This document shows positions 25,932 through 35,370 of a stretch of 64,000 bases of DNA, one piece after another (position 1 is the first letter of the stretch; each line of letters opens with the position of its first letter). The DNA lies in assembly GCF_000018325.1 (NCBI RefSeq), contig NC_009922.1, positions 2,480,001 to 2,544,000 on the forward strand. The letters are read 5' to 3'. The position numbers and the translations under genes were made by a program. The notes under the pieces were generated by a model. The model saw only the letters and a list, made by a program, of their open reading frames with translations, was not told the DNA's origin and did no database searches. Source of the DNA: Alkaliphilus oremlandii OhILAs (GTDB lineage: Bacteria > Bacillota > Clostridia > Peptostreptococcales > Natronincolaceae).

Positions 25932-26822
25932 TTATATTCGCCCAATTCCTTCCCCCATATGGACTTTAGTTTCTATATGTTTTTCTGTATTCTCTATAAG
26001 ATCCCGATCTATTTTCACTGCACCCTTCTTTAAAAATAAAATGACAGTGGAGCCCCCAAACTTAAAATATCCCTTTTCTTCTCCCTTTTCCACACTTTGA
26101 CCTTCCTTATAGGTTTGAACGATGGACCCAACACAGGTAGCCCCTACTTCCATCAATACCATCTGCCCAAAGTTGTTGGACTGGAATAATGAAATCTCTC
26201 TTTTATTTTGACAATATATCTGTGCTATTTTTTTTAGTGCAATGGGATTCACAGAATAATAATTTCCTTCAATTTTTTTTGTGTAGTTAACTACACCACC
26301 ATCAGGAAAATGAAATCTATGGTAATCTGCTGGACATAGTCGAATCACCATACATACACCGCCATCATACTCTCTCGCCAGCTCATTGTTTTGAAACAAA
26401 TCCATCAGCCGATAGGTGGACCCTTTTACCTGAACCACTTTATTCATGTCAATATGCTCATACGCAAAAACCCTGCCATCTGCTGGAGAAATTAGAACCT
26501 CTGGATCTTTTGTAATGGGTCTACTTTCTTTTCTCAGCGTACGTGCAAAAAAATCGTTAAAATTTTTGTATTCTTCCGGATTCCGTCGCTCTGCTTCATC
26601 CATATCAATCTGCAGCTCTTTAATGAATCTTGAGATTTTTCTCTTACTAGAGGATGTGTCTTGCAGTCTTCCATAAACCGATGAAAATATTTTCTTTTTT
26701 GCGATCAACTCTAAAATTGAATTCCCTGAGGCTGTACCATACATCCACTTTAGATATCGATCTCCAGCAACGATTTCTTCTTTTCTTTCCCCTGTTTTTC
26801 TGTCAATATAGTACAACTTCAT
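25932..26822 (-). CDS. psd: Phosphatidylserine decarboxylase proenzyme
   Basis: 296 residues from the ATG of MKLYYIDR; a TTG two codons earlier lies too near the AAGGATGG site. The proenzyme cleaves itself at GGST (within KFGGSTVIL near residue 255) to give a pyruvoyl-bearing alpha chain. Other signatures are [10 protein letters not shown] and [15 protein letters not shown] with the conserved His. It forms phosphatidylethanolamine at the membrane. This is the class II form common in clostridia. Confidence 0.94.
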
Positions 26823-26882
26823 ATCCAACCATCCTTTTTACCACAATTTTTGATTCATGATCTCAACTATTATACCCGTTTT

Positions 26883-27326
26883 CTAGTAAAATGCAAAGTG
26901 CCACCTTTTAAAATGGGCAATTACAAACTCACTGGTATAAATCTGCTCTGTTTCGGGATCTACAATATAAGTGTATTTTATATTTTTAAGGTCTTCCATA
27001 GCATTTGTATCGATATAATATAGCTCCCTATTTAGACGCCACTTATTCTCAACAAAAAATTGTTTTAAATCTTTTTCATTATCCCAATGAATCCTATGAC
27101 CTAAAGGATATTCATTATTTTCAGCTCTGTAGCTTTCAACAACCTCCACTACGAAGTCAAATTCCGCCTTATATTTTCCATACTGATATTCCTCATATCG
27201 AATATAGAGATATGGAGAGAATCCAGCAATTATAACGAAAATAAGCCCTATTACTGCTTTTTTATAAGTGGCTTCCTTCCTCTCCACAACGAATAACCCC
27301 TCTAACTTTTCAAATAATATTCTCAT
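26883..27326 (-). CDS. Membrane-anchored protein of unknown function
   Basis: 147 residues starting at the ATG of MRILFEKLEG, nine bases after GGGAGGT. One hydrophobic helix (about 24-42, VIGLIFVIIAGFSPYLYI) is followed by an outer domain with YRAENNEYPLG, a phrase also seen in pseudopilin-like proteins (the peptide preceding a Gly-Tyr-Pro turn), and a Trp/Tyr-rich end. There is no prepilin peptidase site, so a pilin call is not supported. No family recognised. Confidence 0.65.
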   Translation of the reverse strand: MRILFEKLEGLFVVERKEATYKKAVIGLIFVIIAGFSPYLYIRYEEYQYGKYKAEFDFVVEVVESYRAENNEYPLGHRIHWDNEKDLKQFFVENKWRLNRELYYIDTNAMEDLKNIKYTYIVDPETEQIYTSEFVIAHFKRWHFAFY

Positions 27327-27371
27327 AGCCAATGACCTCCCTATTATCCCAACCCTTAGGTATTTATTTTA

Positions 27372-27716
27372 TTATAGTTTATAATCATGGGTATTCACAA
27401 GGTCAATATATTTATAAAAGAATCTCTTTCTCCCTTGAACTGCTGTTGAAATATTATAAAACCATGTTATCGCAAGCCCACCACCTATGTAATTAAAGAT
27501 CGATTTCATTCCTTCCAAAAGATATTCTTGATTAGCGCTCTTAAAAAGCTGAGTATACCCAACATTGATGTGTGAAAATGAAATATTAAGATATTGGCTA
27601 TCATATGCAATTTCATTTTCAACAAATCTGGCTTCTCCAAAATCTACCGATAGAATATCTGTATTTGAATATATTAAATCATGGTATAACAGAAAAAGAA
27701 TCCATAGTTCACTAAA
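27372..27716 (-). pseudogene. Remnant of a gene, start missing
   Basis: An open frame of 114 codons with protein-like composition (SVDFGEARFVENEIAYD, NISFSHINVGYTQLFK, IGGGLAITWFYNIS) ends at a normal TAA, but begins right after an in-frame stop with no start codon before a Met near the middle. It looks like the C-terminal half of a membrane-associated protein whose 5' half has been lost. No family recognised. Confidence 0.5.
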
Positions 27717-27773
27717 TTATTTGACTTCCTAAGCAGTACATAGTGCTGCTTAAATGGAGCAAAAAAAGAGAAC

Positions 27774-27813
27774 AAATAATAACTGCAAGAAAAAAATCTT
27801 GCAGTTATTATTT
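27774..27813 (-). terminator. Terminator of the 90-residue membrane protein gene
   Basis: Seventeen-base perfect arms (AAATAATAACTGCAAGA and complement) around six A. Read leftwards, T-rich sequence follows. One arm overlaps the stop codon of the gene. Confidence 0.8.
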
Positions 27814-28080
27814 GCGCTTTTTTAATAGATTTAATAAGTAAATCTTTCTAATAGAACAGAAAATAACAAGAATAGAAAAAACAAATACAACTATAACAAG
27901 TAGCCAATATGAACTAAATTCATTTAAAATAGAATGTAGTATAAACTGCTTATAAGAAAGATCCTCCATTCCAAATCCACGTTTTGCTGTTACGATACTG
28001 GTAGCAATAATTAAAAGAGCAGAAATACTTCCTAAAATAAATATGCAATATGTTTTAAATGGGTTATTATTCACTATCAT
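27808..28080 (-). CDS. Small membrane protein, two membrane segments
   Basis: 90 residues with helices at about 11-30 (CIFILGSISALLIIATSIV) and 59-78 (WLLVIVVFVFSILVIFC) and a lysine-rich end. AAAGGAG lies one base before the ATG, too close; a GTG two codons on (VNNNPF) has ideal spacing and may be the real start. No family recognised. It has its own terminator. Confidence 0.6.
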   Translation of the reverse strand: MIVNNNPFKTYCIFILGSISALLIIATSIVTAKRGFGMEDLSYKQFILHSILNEFSSYWLLVIVVFVFSILVIFCSIRKIYLLNLLKKRK

Positions 28081-28522
28081 TCTCCTTTGGTGTTCGCATT
28101 AGAGAATTATACGCACTGGTACTAACAGATTTTTAAATGTTAATTGATATAATTATACCATATACCCCCAATATACGTGTATTTTTCTATTACACTAAGA
28201 GAACTAATTATATATTACCCCTTTAGATTATATGCTTTAGATGGAGATTAGTTGCACTTTTACAAGAACCAGAATACTAAGATTTTATATGTCTAATTAT
28301 CATCACCTGAAGCTGGTGTGGTTATTGAGTTCGATATCTATAGATGGAACTTCTGGTGTATCTATTGGATTTGGCACGTCACGTGAAGATTATGGTGATG
28401 GAATTTATCGTATAATACGATAATAAAGTTTTATAAAGAGCACTTGTATGAAAGTTTTTAAATAATACAAGTGTTTCTCATATTTCTTACATATACTATA
28501 ATTATAATCAGGAGGTGCAACC
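28081..28522 (+). other. Intergenic region with a doubtful 60-codon frame
   Basis: Holds divergent promoters for the flanking genes and an open frame at 28241-28423 (ending SIGFGTSREDYGDGIYRIIR) that is followed by a terminator-like hairpin. There is no ribosome site before its ATG codons and no recognised family, so I do not call it a gene. Confidence 0.3.
28441..28480 (+). terminator. Terminator-like hairpin
   Basis: CACTTGTAT pairs with ATACAAGTG (15-base loop), followed by TTTCTCATATTTCTT. It implies a transcript arriving from the left on the plus strand, where no convincing gene is seen. Confidence 0.45.
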
Positions 28523-28789
28523 ATGAAAGAATCTGGCATCGAATTAATGTTTTCTATCATAATCGGTTGTATCGGAATCTATGCAACCATGTTTCTATCT
28601 ACAACCATAGGTCCATCTTTAGCTGGTGAAGAAGTCTATGGTGTTTTTCTTTTTGCTATCAGTTTTTTAACTGGTGTCATTATCGGATGTTCTACTTTAA
28701 TCATCCTCAAGTTAAATCGGCTTAAATGGGAAAATATGGAGCAATACTTTGAATCTAGTAAAAAGGGCCTCTCAGACCTAGACTCATGA
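28523..28789 (+). CDS. Small membrane protein
   Basis: 88 residues: a membrane helix at about 8-28 (LMFSIIIGCIGIYATMFLS), a short outer loop, a second at about 43-62 (FLFAISFLTGVIIGCSTLII) and a charged cytoplasmic tail. AGGAGGTG six bases before the ATG is a strong ribosome site, so the gene is probably real. No family recognised. It converges on aroD. Confidence 0.65.
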   Translation: MKESGIELMFSIIIGCIGIYATMFLSTTIGPSLAGEEVYGVFLFAISFLTGVIIGCSTLIILKLNRLKWENMEQYFESSKKGLSDLDS

Positions 28790-28808
28790 TCTATTTTGAG
28801 AGAGCCCT
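28764..28808 (-). terminator. Terminator of the aroD operon
   Basis: AGGGCCTCTCA pairs with TGAGAGAGCCCT with one bulge. Read leftwards it ends in a five-T run. It overlaps the 3' end of the convergent small membrane protein gene. Confidence 0.7.
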
Positions 28809-28811
28809 ACC

Positions 28812-29579
28812 CTATATGGTATGCTTATGTATGAACTGCACAATATTTTTGACATCTTCCACTGACAACTGTCCCGGCGCCGAAGTTTTCTTAGCCGTTG
28901 CAAAGGTTATATCAGAACCAAATATCTCACCTGCGAACCTGGTAATCATCCCCTTCTTTCCCATGGCAATGGCGATTAAAGGTATTTTCAGATAGTCTTC
29001 CTTCAGGATACGAGTTGCATCTAAAACCGTAATTACATCTTCTGTATCATTTGCCATCACTGCTATTTTAACAATGTCGGCACCCAGCTGAGCTGCTCTA
29101 TTCATCCTCGATAAAATTTCGTCTTTTGATGGTGTTTGTTGAAAGTCGTGGTTTGAAATTATCACCTTAGCACCATTCTTATGAGCTAAATTAATTAAGG
29201 ATTCGATTTCATCCTTATCATGGAATAGCTCAATGTCTAAAATATCAAGGTTCTTTGTTTCAAGAACTCTTCGATTTATTTCAAAATAAAGTGCCTCACA
29301 GACTTCTCGCTTTCCGCCTTCTTTCAGGCTGCGAAGCGTAAATATCATTGGTTTATCTCCTAAATTTTCCTCGATGATCTCCATGGCCAATTTTATACAG
29401 TCCATGTCTTCAACGAATTGAAAGAAGTCTGCTCGCCACTCTACAATATCAAAATCAAAAGTGCTTAAAAGTTCAGCTTCTTCCTTAATTTCTTCCAAGG
29501 TTTCTCCTAGGATGGGAATACAAATCTTCGGCATCCCTTCCCCTATGGTAATGTCTTTTACTTTTACTACCTTTTTCAT
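28812..29579 (-). CDS. aroD: Type I 3-dehydroquinate dehydratase
   Basis: 255 residues. It removes water from 3-dehydroquinate by a Schiff base in the shikimate pathway. Seen: EWRADFF substrate loop, the catalytic His in ISNHDFQQTP, the Schiff-base Lys in ADIVKIAVM, and the C-terminal GSDITFA / APGQLSV loop. It is the last gene of a three-gene leftward unit with a FabK-like oxidoreductase and a threonine aldolase, an odd grouping without other aro genes; type I enzymes are also used to degrade quinate. Confidence 0.93.
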   Translation of the reverse strand: MKKVVKVKDITIGEGMPKICIPILGETLEEIKEEAELLSTFDFDIVEWRADFFQFVEDMDCIKLAMEIIEENLGDKPMIFTLRSLKEGGKREVCEALYFEINRRVLETKNLDILDIELFHDKDEIESLINLAHKNGAKVIISNHDFQQTPSKDEILSRMNRAAQLGADIVKIAVMANDTEDVITVLDATRILKEDYLKIPLIAIAMGKKGMITRFAGEIFGSDITFATAKKTSAPGQLSVEDVKNIVQFIHKHTI

Positions 29580-29605
29580 CTGAACATCCTCTTTTTCAAT
29601 TCGAT

Positions 29606-30682
29606 CTAACCCATAGCAATTTCAGCTTCTGCGATCAATTCCTGAATTAATTCCTTTACAGTGGTAATCTTCTCTACTTTATAGGCATTACTTCCTGCAA
29701 ATATTAATCCTTCATCCATCTGACCCTTTACAGCTTTTATTAAAGCAGTGGATATACAGTAGGGCGTTTCTTTGGGATTACAAGGCTGTAGGCAATTGTA
29801 GCATTTTGTCACTGGCACTCTGTCGACTTCCACTCTTTCCATTAGATTATTTCGAATGGCTCTTCCAGGCATACCGACAGGACTTTTTACAATTTGTATA
29901 TCTGCCTCTTTTGAATCCACATAGGCCTGTTTAAAATTAACATGAGCATCGCATTCCTCAGTAGCTACAAATCGAGTTCCCATCTGCACACCGGAAGCAC
30001 CCAATGCTATATATTCAGCAATATCTTTTCCACTGAATATGCCCCCTGCTGCTATAACCGGTATATTTCGACCGTACTTTTCTTCGAAAGGCTTCATGGC
30101 TTCTATAACTTCCTTGACTCTTTCTTTTAAGCTTGGCTTGTCTTCAGCATTTAATTCTTCCAAGGAAAAGCCTAAATGGCCGCCTGCATCCGGTCCTTCT
30201 ACAATAATAAGATCCGGTATATAGGAGAATCTTCGATCCCAAAGCTTTGTAATTAAGGTTGCCGCCTTTCCAGAAGAAACAATGGGTGCTATTTTAGTTT
30301 TAGACCCTTTAATGAATTCTGGTAGATCCTTCGGAAGACCAGCACCAGAAACAATTAAATCTATTTTTTCTTCAACAGCTGCCATTACCATTTCTTTATA
30401 GTTATTGATAGCGGTCAATAGGTTCACGCCTAGTATACCCTTGGGACTGAGCGCCCTTGCCTTCTGTATTTCTTTTTTTAATGCTCTTATATTGGCCTCT
30501 CCATTGTTTCTTTCAAAATCTTCTTCTCTATATCCAATTTGCACCCCAGATATTATCCCGATACCACCTTCATTTGCTACAGCAGCAGCTAATTTTGAAA
30601 GGGATACACCGACACCCATTGCACCTTGAATGATGGGAACAGAAGCTACCAAGTCTCCAAACCTTAAAGCAGGTAATTTCAT
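29606..30682 (-). CDS. Nitronate monooxygenase / FabK-like flavoprotein
   Basis: 358 residues from the ATG of MKLPALRFG, seven bases after AAAGGAGT. It has the FMN TIM-barrel of the 2-nitropropane dioxygenase family: PIIQGAMGVGVS at the start, VEGPDAGGHLGF, and GGIFSGKDIAEYIALGASGVQMGTRF at the phosphate site. A cysteine-rich region near residue 300 (CYNCLQPCNPKETPYC) is unusual for FabK and could bind metal. Members either oxidise nitronates or reduce enoyl-ACP; the context does not decide. Confidence 0.83.
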   Translation of the reverse strand: MKLPALRFGDLVASVPIIQGAMGVGVSLSKLAAAVANEGGIGIISGVQIGYREEDFERNNGEANIRALKKEIQKARALSPKGILGVNLLTAINNYKEMVMAAVEEKIDLIVSGAGLPKDLPEFIKGSKTKIAPIVSSGKAATLITKLWDRRFSYIPDLIIVEGPDAGGHLGFSLEELNAEDKPSLKERVKEVIEAMKPFEEKYGRNIPVIAAGGIFSGKDIAEYIALGASGVQMGTRFVATEECDAHVNFKQAYVDSKEADIQIVKSPVGMPGRAIRNNLMERVEVDRVPVTKCYNCLQPCNPKETPYCISTALIKAVKGQMDEGLIFAGSNAYKVEKITTVKELIQELIAEAEIAMG

Positions 30683-30710
30683 CTGATCGACTCCTTTTAA
30701 GTTCATCTTT

Positions 30711-31739
30711 TTAATTGGACAATACTTCCTTTAAAGTATCTACAATATAAGATATATCCTCTTCCGTTATCCAGTAATGGGTTACAAAACGTAACAGACC
30801 ATTCTCTGGTGGATTTATCTTTATTCCCTTACTATATAATATTTCTTCAAGATTTTCCACATTCTTATGCGGTACACGGATGTTAAAATAAACCATATTG
30901 ATGTGGATATCTTCAAAATTAACTTCAATTCCAGGGATGGTACTTAGTTTCTCACCTAGTAAAATAGCGTTTTTATGATCTTTATCCAGCCTTTGGGTCA
31001 TTTCTTTCAGCGCTACGAGACCTGCTGCACCTAAAATTCCAGCTTGCCTTAAACCGCCCCCCATTAGCTTTCTTCCTTTTCTCGCCTTATCTATAAACTG
31101 CTTCGTTCCTGCTAATATAGATCCTACTGGTGCACATAGTCCCTTAGACAGACAGAACATGACAGAATCACAGTTTTCAGTCACTTCCTTCACATCCACA
31201 TTCAAATAAGTGGCCGCATTGAATACTCTAGCGCCGTCTAAATGGACAGGAATCTTGTTTTGTTGCCCAATTTTATAGATTGCCCTCATATTCTCAAGAG
31301 GAATAACTCTTCCGTTGGAATGCGCATTTTCAACACAGATTAAACCCGTTTCTGGATAATGAAGATCTTCTTCTCTAATTTTACTTTGGATCTCCTCGGG
31401 ATTTAAAATACCTCGATCACTTTGAAGGGTTCGTAGTTGAACACCTGCAATCACAGAGGCTGCTCCTACCTCGTGTGCAACGATATGACAGTCATCCCCT
31501 AGAATAACTTCATCGCCCCTTTTGCAATGAGTAAGCAATGCCAGTTGATTCCCAAAGGTGCCACTGGGTACAAATAAAGCAGCTTCTTTTCCCACTAATT
31601 TTGCTGCATATTCTTCCAGCTCCAAAACCGTTGGATCATCGCCGTATACATCATCGCCAACAACGGCTTTAAACATTTCCGCTCTCATTTTATCCGTTGG
31701 CATCGTTACAGTATCACTTCTTAAATCGATGTACTTCAT
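30711..31739 (-). CDS. ltaE: Low-specificity L-threonine aldolase
   Basis: 342 residues, fold type I PLP enzyme. It splits threonine or allo-threonine to glycine and acetaldehyde. Signatures: IDLRSDTVTMPT at the start, GDDVYGDDPTV, HLDGARVFNAA (Asp for the PLP ring nitrogen), and the PLP lysine in FCLSKGLCAPVGS. GGGGAG precedes the ATG. It is the first of three genes ending with aroD, with gaps of about 30 bases. Confidence 0.93.
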   Translation of the reverse strand: MKYIDLRSDTVTMPTDKMRAEMFKAVVGDDVYGDDPTVLELEEYAAKLVGKEAALFVPSGTFGNQLALLTHCKRGDEVILGDDCHIVAHEVGAASVIAGVQLRTLQSDRGILNPEEIQSKIREEDLHYPETGLICVENAHSNGRVIPLENMRAIYKIGQQNKIPVHLDGARVFNAATYLNVDVKEVTENCDSVMFCLSKGLCAPVGSILAGTKQFIDKARKGRKLMGGGLRQAGILGAAGLVALKEMTQRLDKDHKNAILLGEKLSTIPGIEVNFEDIHINMVYFNIRVPHKNVENLEEILYSKGIKINPPENGLLRFVTHYWITEEDISYIVDTLKEVLSN

Positions 31740-31769
31740 TTAAATCTCCCCTTTTATTGTAATATCAAA

Positions 31770-33155
31770 TTACCTGTTTCCTCTTCTTGAGCTACCCTTT
31801 CTCGAATTAGGTCCAGCATTTTCTCTACCTTTACCATAATTCCCACTTCTATTGCCTTTGCTGTCGTTCTTATCATTTTTATTGCTGTCATATCTCTTAC
31901 TTTCTGTTTTTCTACCCTTGGCAGAGTTTTTATCCCCATTTTTTCTTTGATTGTCTTTAAATTTATTATCCTTATTTTTTCTCTCTTCCCTTTTCTTTGC
32001 TTCTCTTTCAAAGGTCTCTTCTATGGACTCAACTCTTCCCTCTGGCTTAAATGTAATTTTTACAATCTTCTGATTGATCCCTCTCTCGATCATAGCTAAA
32101 GAATCTCGATCCTTTGGTGCCGCAAAGGTAATGGCCATACCTTTATCTCCTGCACGACCGGTTCTACCGATACGATGGATATAACCCTCTACATCCTGAG
32201 GGATATCATAGTTGAATACATGAGTGATCCCTTCAACGTCAATTCCTCTTGCTGCAACATCTGTAGCTACTAATATCTGTAGTTTGGCATTCCTAAACTC
32301 TTTCATGACCTTTTCTCTCTTTGCCTGAGTCATATCCCCGTGAAGCTCATCACAGGAGAAGCCCTTTTCTATTAACGCATCGCTCAGTGTCTTCACTCTA
32401 CGCTTTGTACGGCAAAAAACAATGGCTAGGAAAGGATTTTCCTGTTTGATCATATGCATTAAAGCTTCTTGTTTATGTCGATCCGTAGTCTCTACTACAA
32501 GCTGTTTGATCTCATCCAATGTAACCTTATTGCTATGAATTCGTATTTCTACGGGATTTTTCATATATCGATTGGTTAAAGCTCTGATTCCTTTCGGGAT
32601 CGTAGCAGAATAAAGCATCAGTTGTCTATTTTGTGGCGTCTTTTTAATAATATACTCTACCTCTTCTAAAAATCCCATGGTTAGCATTTGATCGGCTTCA
32701 TCTAAAACCAGCTGATTCACTGCCTTTAAGTGCATGGTTCCTCTTCTTAAATGATCTAATAATCTACCTGGTGTAGCGATGACAACATGCATTCCACCCT
32801 TTAGTTTATGAATCTGTTTTTCTACGTCCTGCCCACCATAAACAGCAAGAACGTTAACATCCAATCCCTTCGCTATTTTTTTAGCCTCTGTCGTAATTTG
32901 AAGGGCTAATTCTCTTGTAGGTGCAAGGATTAAAGCCTGTACATCTTTTTGATTCTTATTGATCTTTTGTAGGATTGGCAGCATGAAAGCAAATGTTTTT
33001 CCCGTACCGGTCTGTGCCTGCGCAATAATATCTTTTCCCTGTAGCGCAACTGGGATGGATTCTCTTTGGATCGGCGTCGGCTCTACAATCCCCTCTGCCC
33101 TTAGGGGCTCTACTATTTCTTCTATAATTCCTAAATTTAAAAACTCTGATTTCAT
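31770..33155 (-). CDS. DEAD-box ATP-dependent RNA helicase
   Basis: 461 residues. All helicase motifs are present: Q motif (PTPIQRESIP), AQTGTGKT, PTRELA, TPGR, DEAD, SAT, RGIDVEG and HRIGRTGR. The last 80 residues are a low-complexity Lys/Asn/Asp/Arg tail, a basic RNA-binding extension as in CshA-type helicases that act in RNA decay, ribosome assembly and cold growth. The gene is alone; a dispersed repeat lies directly upstream. Confidence 0.92.
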   Translation of the reverse strand: MKSEFLNLGIIEEIVEPLRAEGIVEPTPIQRESIPVALQGKDIIAQAQTGTGKTFAFMLPILQKINKNQKDVQALILAPTRELALQITTEAKKIAKGLDVNVLAVYGGQDVEKQIHKLKGGMHVVIATPGRLLDHLRRGTMHLKAVNQLVLDEADQMLTMGFLEEVEYIIKKTPQNRQLMLYSATIPKGIRALTNRYMKNPVEIRIHSNKVTLDEIKQLVVETTDRHKQEALMHMIKQENPFLAIVFCRTKRRVKTLSDALIEKGFSCDELHGDMTQAKREKVMKEFRNAKLQILVATDVAARGIDVEGITHVFNYDIPQDVEGYIHRIGRTGRAGDKGMAITFAAPKDRDSLAMIERGINQKIVKITFKPEGRVESIEETFEREAKKREERKNKDNKFKDNQRKNGDKNSAKGRKTESKRYDSNKNDKNDSKGNRSGNYGKGRENAGPNSRKGSSRRGNR

Positions 33156-33177
33156 TCTTTAATCTCCTCTGATTTTA

Positions 33178-33256
33178 TTTTGAGCACTTGAAATTTTAAG
33201 CCAAGCTTAAAATTCAGTACGACATAAAGTTTGTGAGCATAAGCCAGCAAATTTTA
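33178..33256 (+). repeat. 79-bp dispersed intergenic repeat, copy 1 (family II)
   Basis: Matches the complement of 40291-40369 over 79 ungapped bases, about 57 identical by hand count, with the ends best conserved (CATAAAGTTTG and CAAATTTTA). This copy includes a perfect ten-base inverted repeat (AATTTTAAGC, loop CAA), so it can form a hairpin. It lies between the DEAD-box gene and asnS. Confidence 0.6.
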
Positions 33257-33380
33257 TTTTATCGCATATTCCGCATTAACTGTAGAATAGTCAATTTTCC
33301 GTTAAAATATGTCTTTCTCTTTTATTTTTTAAATCAATATAACCAATATTTGATCATATAGATTACAAAAATTATAACAT

Positions 33381-33442
33381 ATGTAGGATAAGCATCCTAC
33401 ATAATTTTTCCCATAAGTGAAGCCATTGAATTCATCAATGGC
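33381..33442 (-). terminator. Two hairpins downstream of asnS
   Basis: GCCATTGA/TCAATGGC (33422-33442) and ATGTAGGAT/ATCCTACAT (33381-33402) are both perfect. Neither has a clean U-run, but their place just after the asnS stop suggests transcript end formation. Confidence 0.45.
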
Positions 33443-33474
33443 CTCGTTCCATATCTGCTTTAAAGTTGTATGCC

Positions 33475-34866
33475 TTAAAATTCTGCTGATTTTGGTGTTC
33501 TTGGGAAGGATATTACGTCTCTGATATTGGACATTCCTGTTAAATACATAATCGCTCTTTCAAAGCCTAGTCCGTATCCAGCATGTCTTGCGCTACCATA
33601 TTTTCTAAGCTCTAAGTACCACCAGTACTCTTCTTTGTCCAGACCCATGGCATCCATTCTCTCTTCTAATAGCGCTAAATTATCTTCTCTTTGGCTTCCA
33701 CCAATAATTTCTCCAATACCAGGTACTAGTAGGTCCATAGCTGCAACGGTTTTTCCATCTTCATTCAGCTTCATATAGAAAGCTTTAATATCTTTTGGAT
33801 AGTCCGTTACAAATACAGGTTTTTTAAATACCTTTTCAGTTAGATATCTTTCATGCTCTGTTTGTAAATCGGTACCCCACGCTACAGGGTATTCGAAGGT
33901 TTCACCAGATTTCTGTAAGATTTCGATTGCCTCTGTATAGGTTACCCTGCCAAAGTCAGAAGTTGCTACATTGTTTAATCGATCCAACAATCCTTTATCA
34001 ACGAAGCTATTGAAGAACTCCATTTCCTCAGGTGCATTTTCCATGACATAGTTAATAATGTATTTTAGCATTTCTTCTGCTAATTCCATGTTATCCTGTA
34101 AGTCCGCAAAGGCGATCTCAGGTTCAATCATCCAAAACTCTGAAGCATGTCGCGCTGTATGAGAGTTTTCTGCTCTAAAAGTTGGTCCGAAAGTATAGAT
34201 GTTTCTAAAAGCCAGTGCATAGGCTTCTCCTTGTAATTGTCCACTAACGGTTAAGCTGGTTTCCTTACCAAAGAAGTCCTTTGTAAAGTCAACCTCACCA
34301 GCTTCGTTCAGCCCAGGGTTTTTAGGATCTAAGGTTGTAATTCTAAACATTTCACCAGCACCTTCTGCATCGCTGCCAGTGATGATCGGTGTATGGGTGT
34401 AAACAAAGCCTCTCTCCTGGAAAAATTGGTGAATTGCAAAAGCAGCTAAAGAACGTACCCTAAAAACTGCAGAAAAAGTATTACTTCTCGGTCTTAAGTG
34501 AGCGATCTCTCTTAAAAATTCAAAGGTATGTCTTTTCTTTTGCAGTGGATAATCACTATCAGATTCTCCCTCGACTTCGATGCTGGTTGCCTTAATCTCA
34601 AAAGGTTGCTTCGCATCCGGTGTGATCTCCAATTTTCCTTTGACTATAATCGCTGTACTGATAGAAAGTTTGGATACTTCCGCAAAATTTTCTAGTCCTT
34701 CCTCAAATACAACTTGAATATTCTTGAAGAAGCTCCCGTCGTTGACTTCAATGAAACCGAATGCTTTGGATGCCCTTAAAGTTCTAATCCAGCCTTCAAT
34801 TACAATTTCTTGGCCTGCATACTTCTCTGTGTTTCTATAAATGTCTTTCACTAGTATAGATTTCAT
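33475..34866 (-). CDS. asnS: Asparaginyl-tRNA synthetase
   Basis: 463 residues. An N-terminal OB-fold (about 15-100) binds the anticodon; the class II catalytic core follows with motif 2 FRAENSHTARHASEF and motif 3 GLGFERAIMYLTG. The stretch FPRTPKSAEF at the end favours AsnRS over AspRS (which has GWxxPR-type ends), and the T-box specifier AAC agrees. It charges tRNA-Asn. Expression is controlled by the T-box leader; between the leader terminator and the start codon lies a 126-bp dispersed repeat. Confidence 0.95.
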   Translation of the reverse strand: MKSILVKDIYRNTEKYAGQEIVIEGWIRTLRASKAFGFIEVNDGSFFKNIQVVFEEGLENFAEVSKLSISTAIIVKGKLEITPDAKQPFEIKATSIEVEGESDSDYPLQKKRHTFEFLREIAHLRPRSNTFSAVFRVRSLAAFAIHQFFQERGFVYTHTPIITGSDAEGAGEMFRITTLDPKNPGLNEAGEVDFTKDFFGKETSLTVSGQLQGEAYALAFRNIYTFGPTFRAENSHTARHASEFWMIEPEIAFADLQDNMELAEEMLKYIINYVMENAPEEMEFFNSFVDKGLLDRLNNVATSDFGRVTYTEAIEILQKSGETFEYPVAWGTDLQTEHERYLTEKVFKKPVFVTDYPKDIKAFYMKLNEDGKTVAAMDLLVPGIGEIIGGSQREDNLALLEERMDAMGLDKEEYWWYLELRKYGSARHAGYGLGFERAIMYLTGMSNIRDVISFPRTPKSAEF

Positions 34867-34956
34867 ATGTTTTCCTCCTTGTCTAGATTCTATTTTATGG
34901 CTATAAACTCAATTTCTTTGAAAATTGAATACTGCTTTTAGTTTGTTGGGTTCAGT

Positions 34957-35082
34957 ATTTCGCAGTCTCGCAACTCAAATTTGTTCATTCCCTTCAGTCG
35001 TGCAAATTTGATGCTCGTTGCATTTGACCTACCATCCATTTATTGCTCCTTTGGTCGCATAAATTGGGTTAGGTCATAAAAA
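34957..35082 (+). repeat. 126-bp two-hairpin dispersed repeat, copy 1 (family I)
   Basis: About 90% identical to 50489-50615. It holds two inverted repeats: GCAAC-CAAATTT paired with AAATTTG-GTTGC, and TGACCTACCA-ATTTAT paired with ATAAAT-GGGTTAGGTCA. It ends exactly in the poly-A that, on the minus strand, is the U-run of the asnS T-box terminator. It therefore sits in the 5' untranslated part of asnS mRNA. Confidence 0.8.
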
Positions 35083-35119
35083 AAAGCCATCATCCCTTAA
35101 AGATAAAGGGACGAAAGCT
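35078..35119 (-). terminator. T-box regulated terminator of asnS
   Basis: On the minus strand TCCCTT pairs with AAGGGA, extended by AGC/GCT, followed by eight T. It competes with the antiterminator that uses the T-box sequence. Confidence 0.85.
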
Positions 35120-35364
35120 ATATTCGCGGTACCACCCTAATTGTCATATCAATGACCGGCTCCATATCAGTACAAAATTATACTGTCCACTGAATAACGG
35201 TGTGGTGCCGTCTAAATCTACTGGCCTTAGCTTTCGGTTAGAAACTCAGAGATGTTCTTCCACATAGGCTTCATATCGATCTTTCACCGTCATCGACTCG
35301 CTAAAATTACGTCCTATACTTACTCTTCTCTTCACAGTCTTTTAATTTTATTCTTCCTATTGTT
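35120..35364 (-). promoter_or_regulatory. T-box leader (tRNA-Asn sensing) of asnS
   Basis: The conserved T-box AGGGTGGTACCGCG is at 35125-35138. Upstream, stem I holds the AGTA-like motif (GAGTAAGTATAGGACG), a GATGACGG-type apical region and the sequence GAAGAACATC, in which AAC (plus 35254-35256) is the likely specifier for Asn. Uncharged tRNA-Asn should stabilise the antiterminator and raise asnS expression. Confidence 0.92.
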
Positions 35365-35370
35365 ACAAAT

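Noticed and set aside
26883..27326. Type IV pilin or pseudopilin
   Set aside because: The YRAENNEYP phrase is pilin-like, but the conserved prepilin peptidase site is absent and the membrane helix is not at the N-terminus.
28241..28423. 60-codon frame before a terminator-like hairpin
   Set aside because: No ribosome site and no family match; kept only as a remark on the intergenic region.
31754..32011. 85-codon frame inside the end of the DEAD-box helicase gene
   Set aside because: It is the shifted reading of the low-complexity Lys/Asn tail and has no independent signals.
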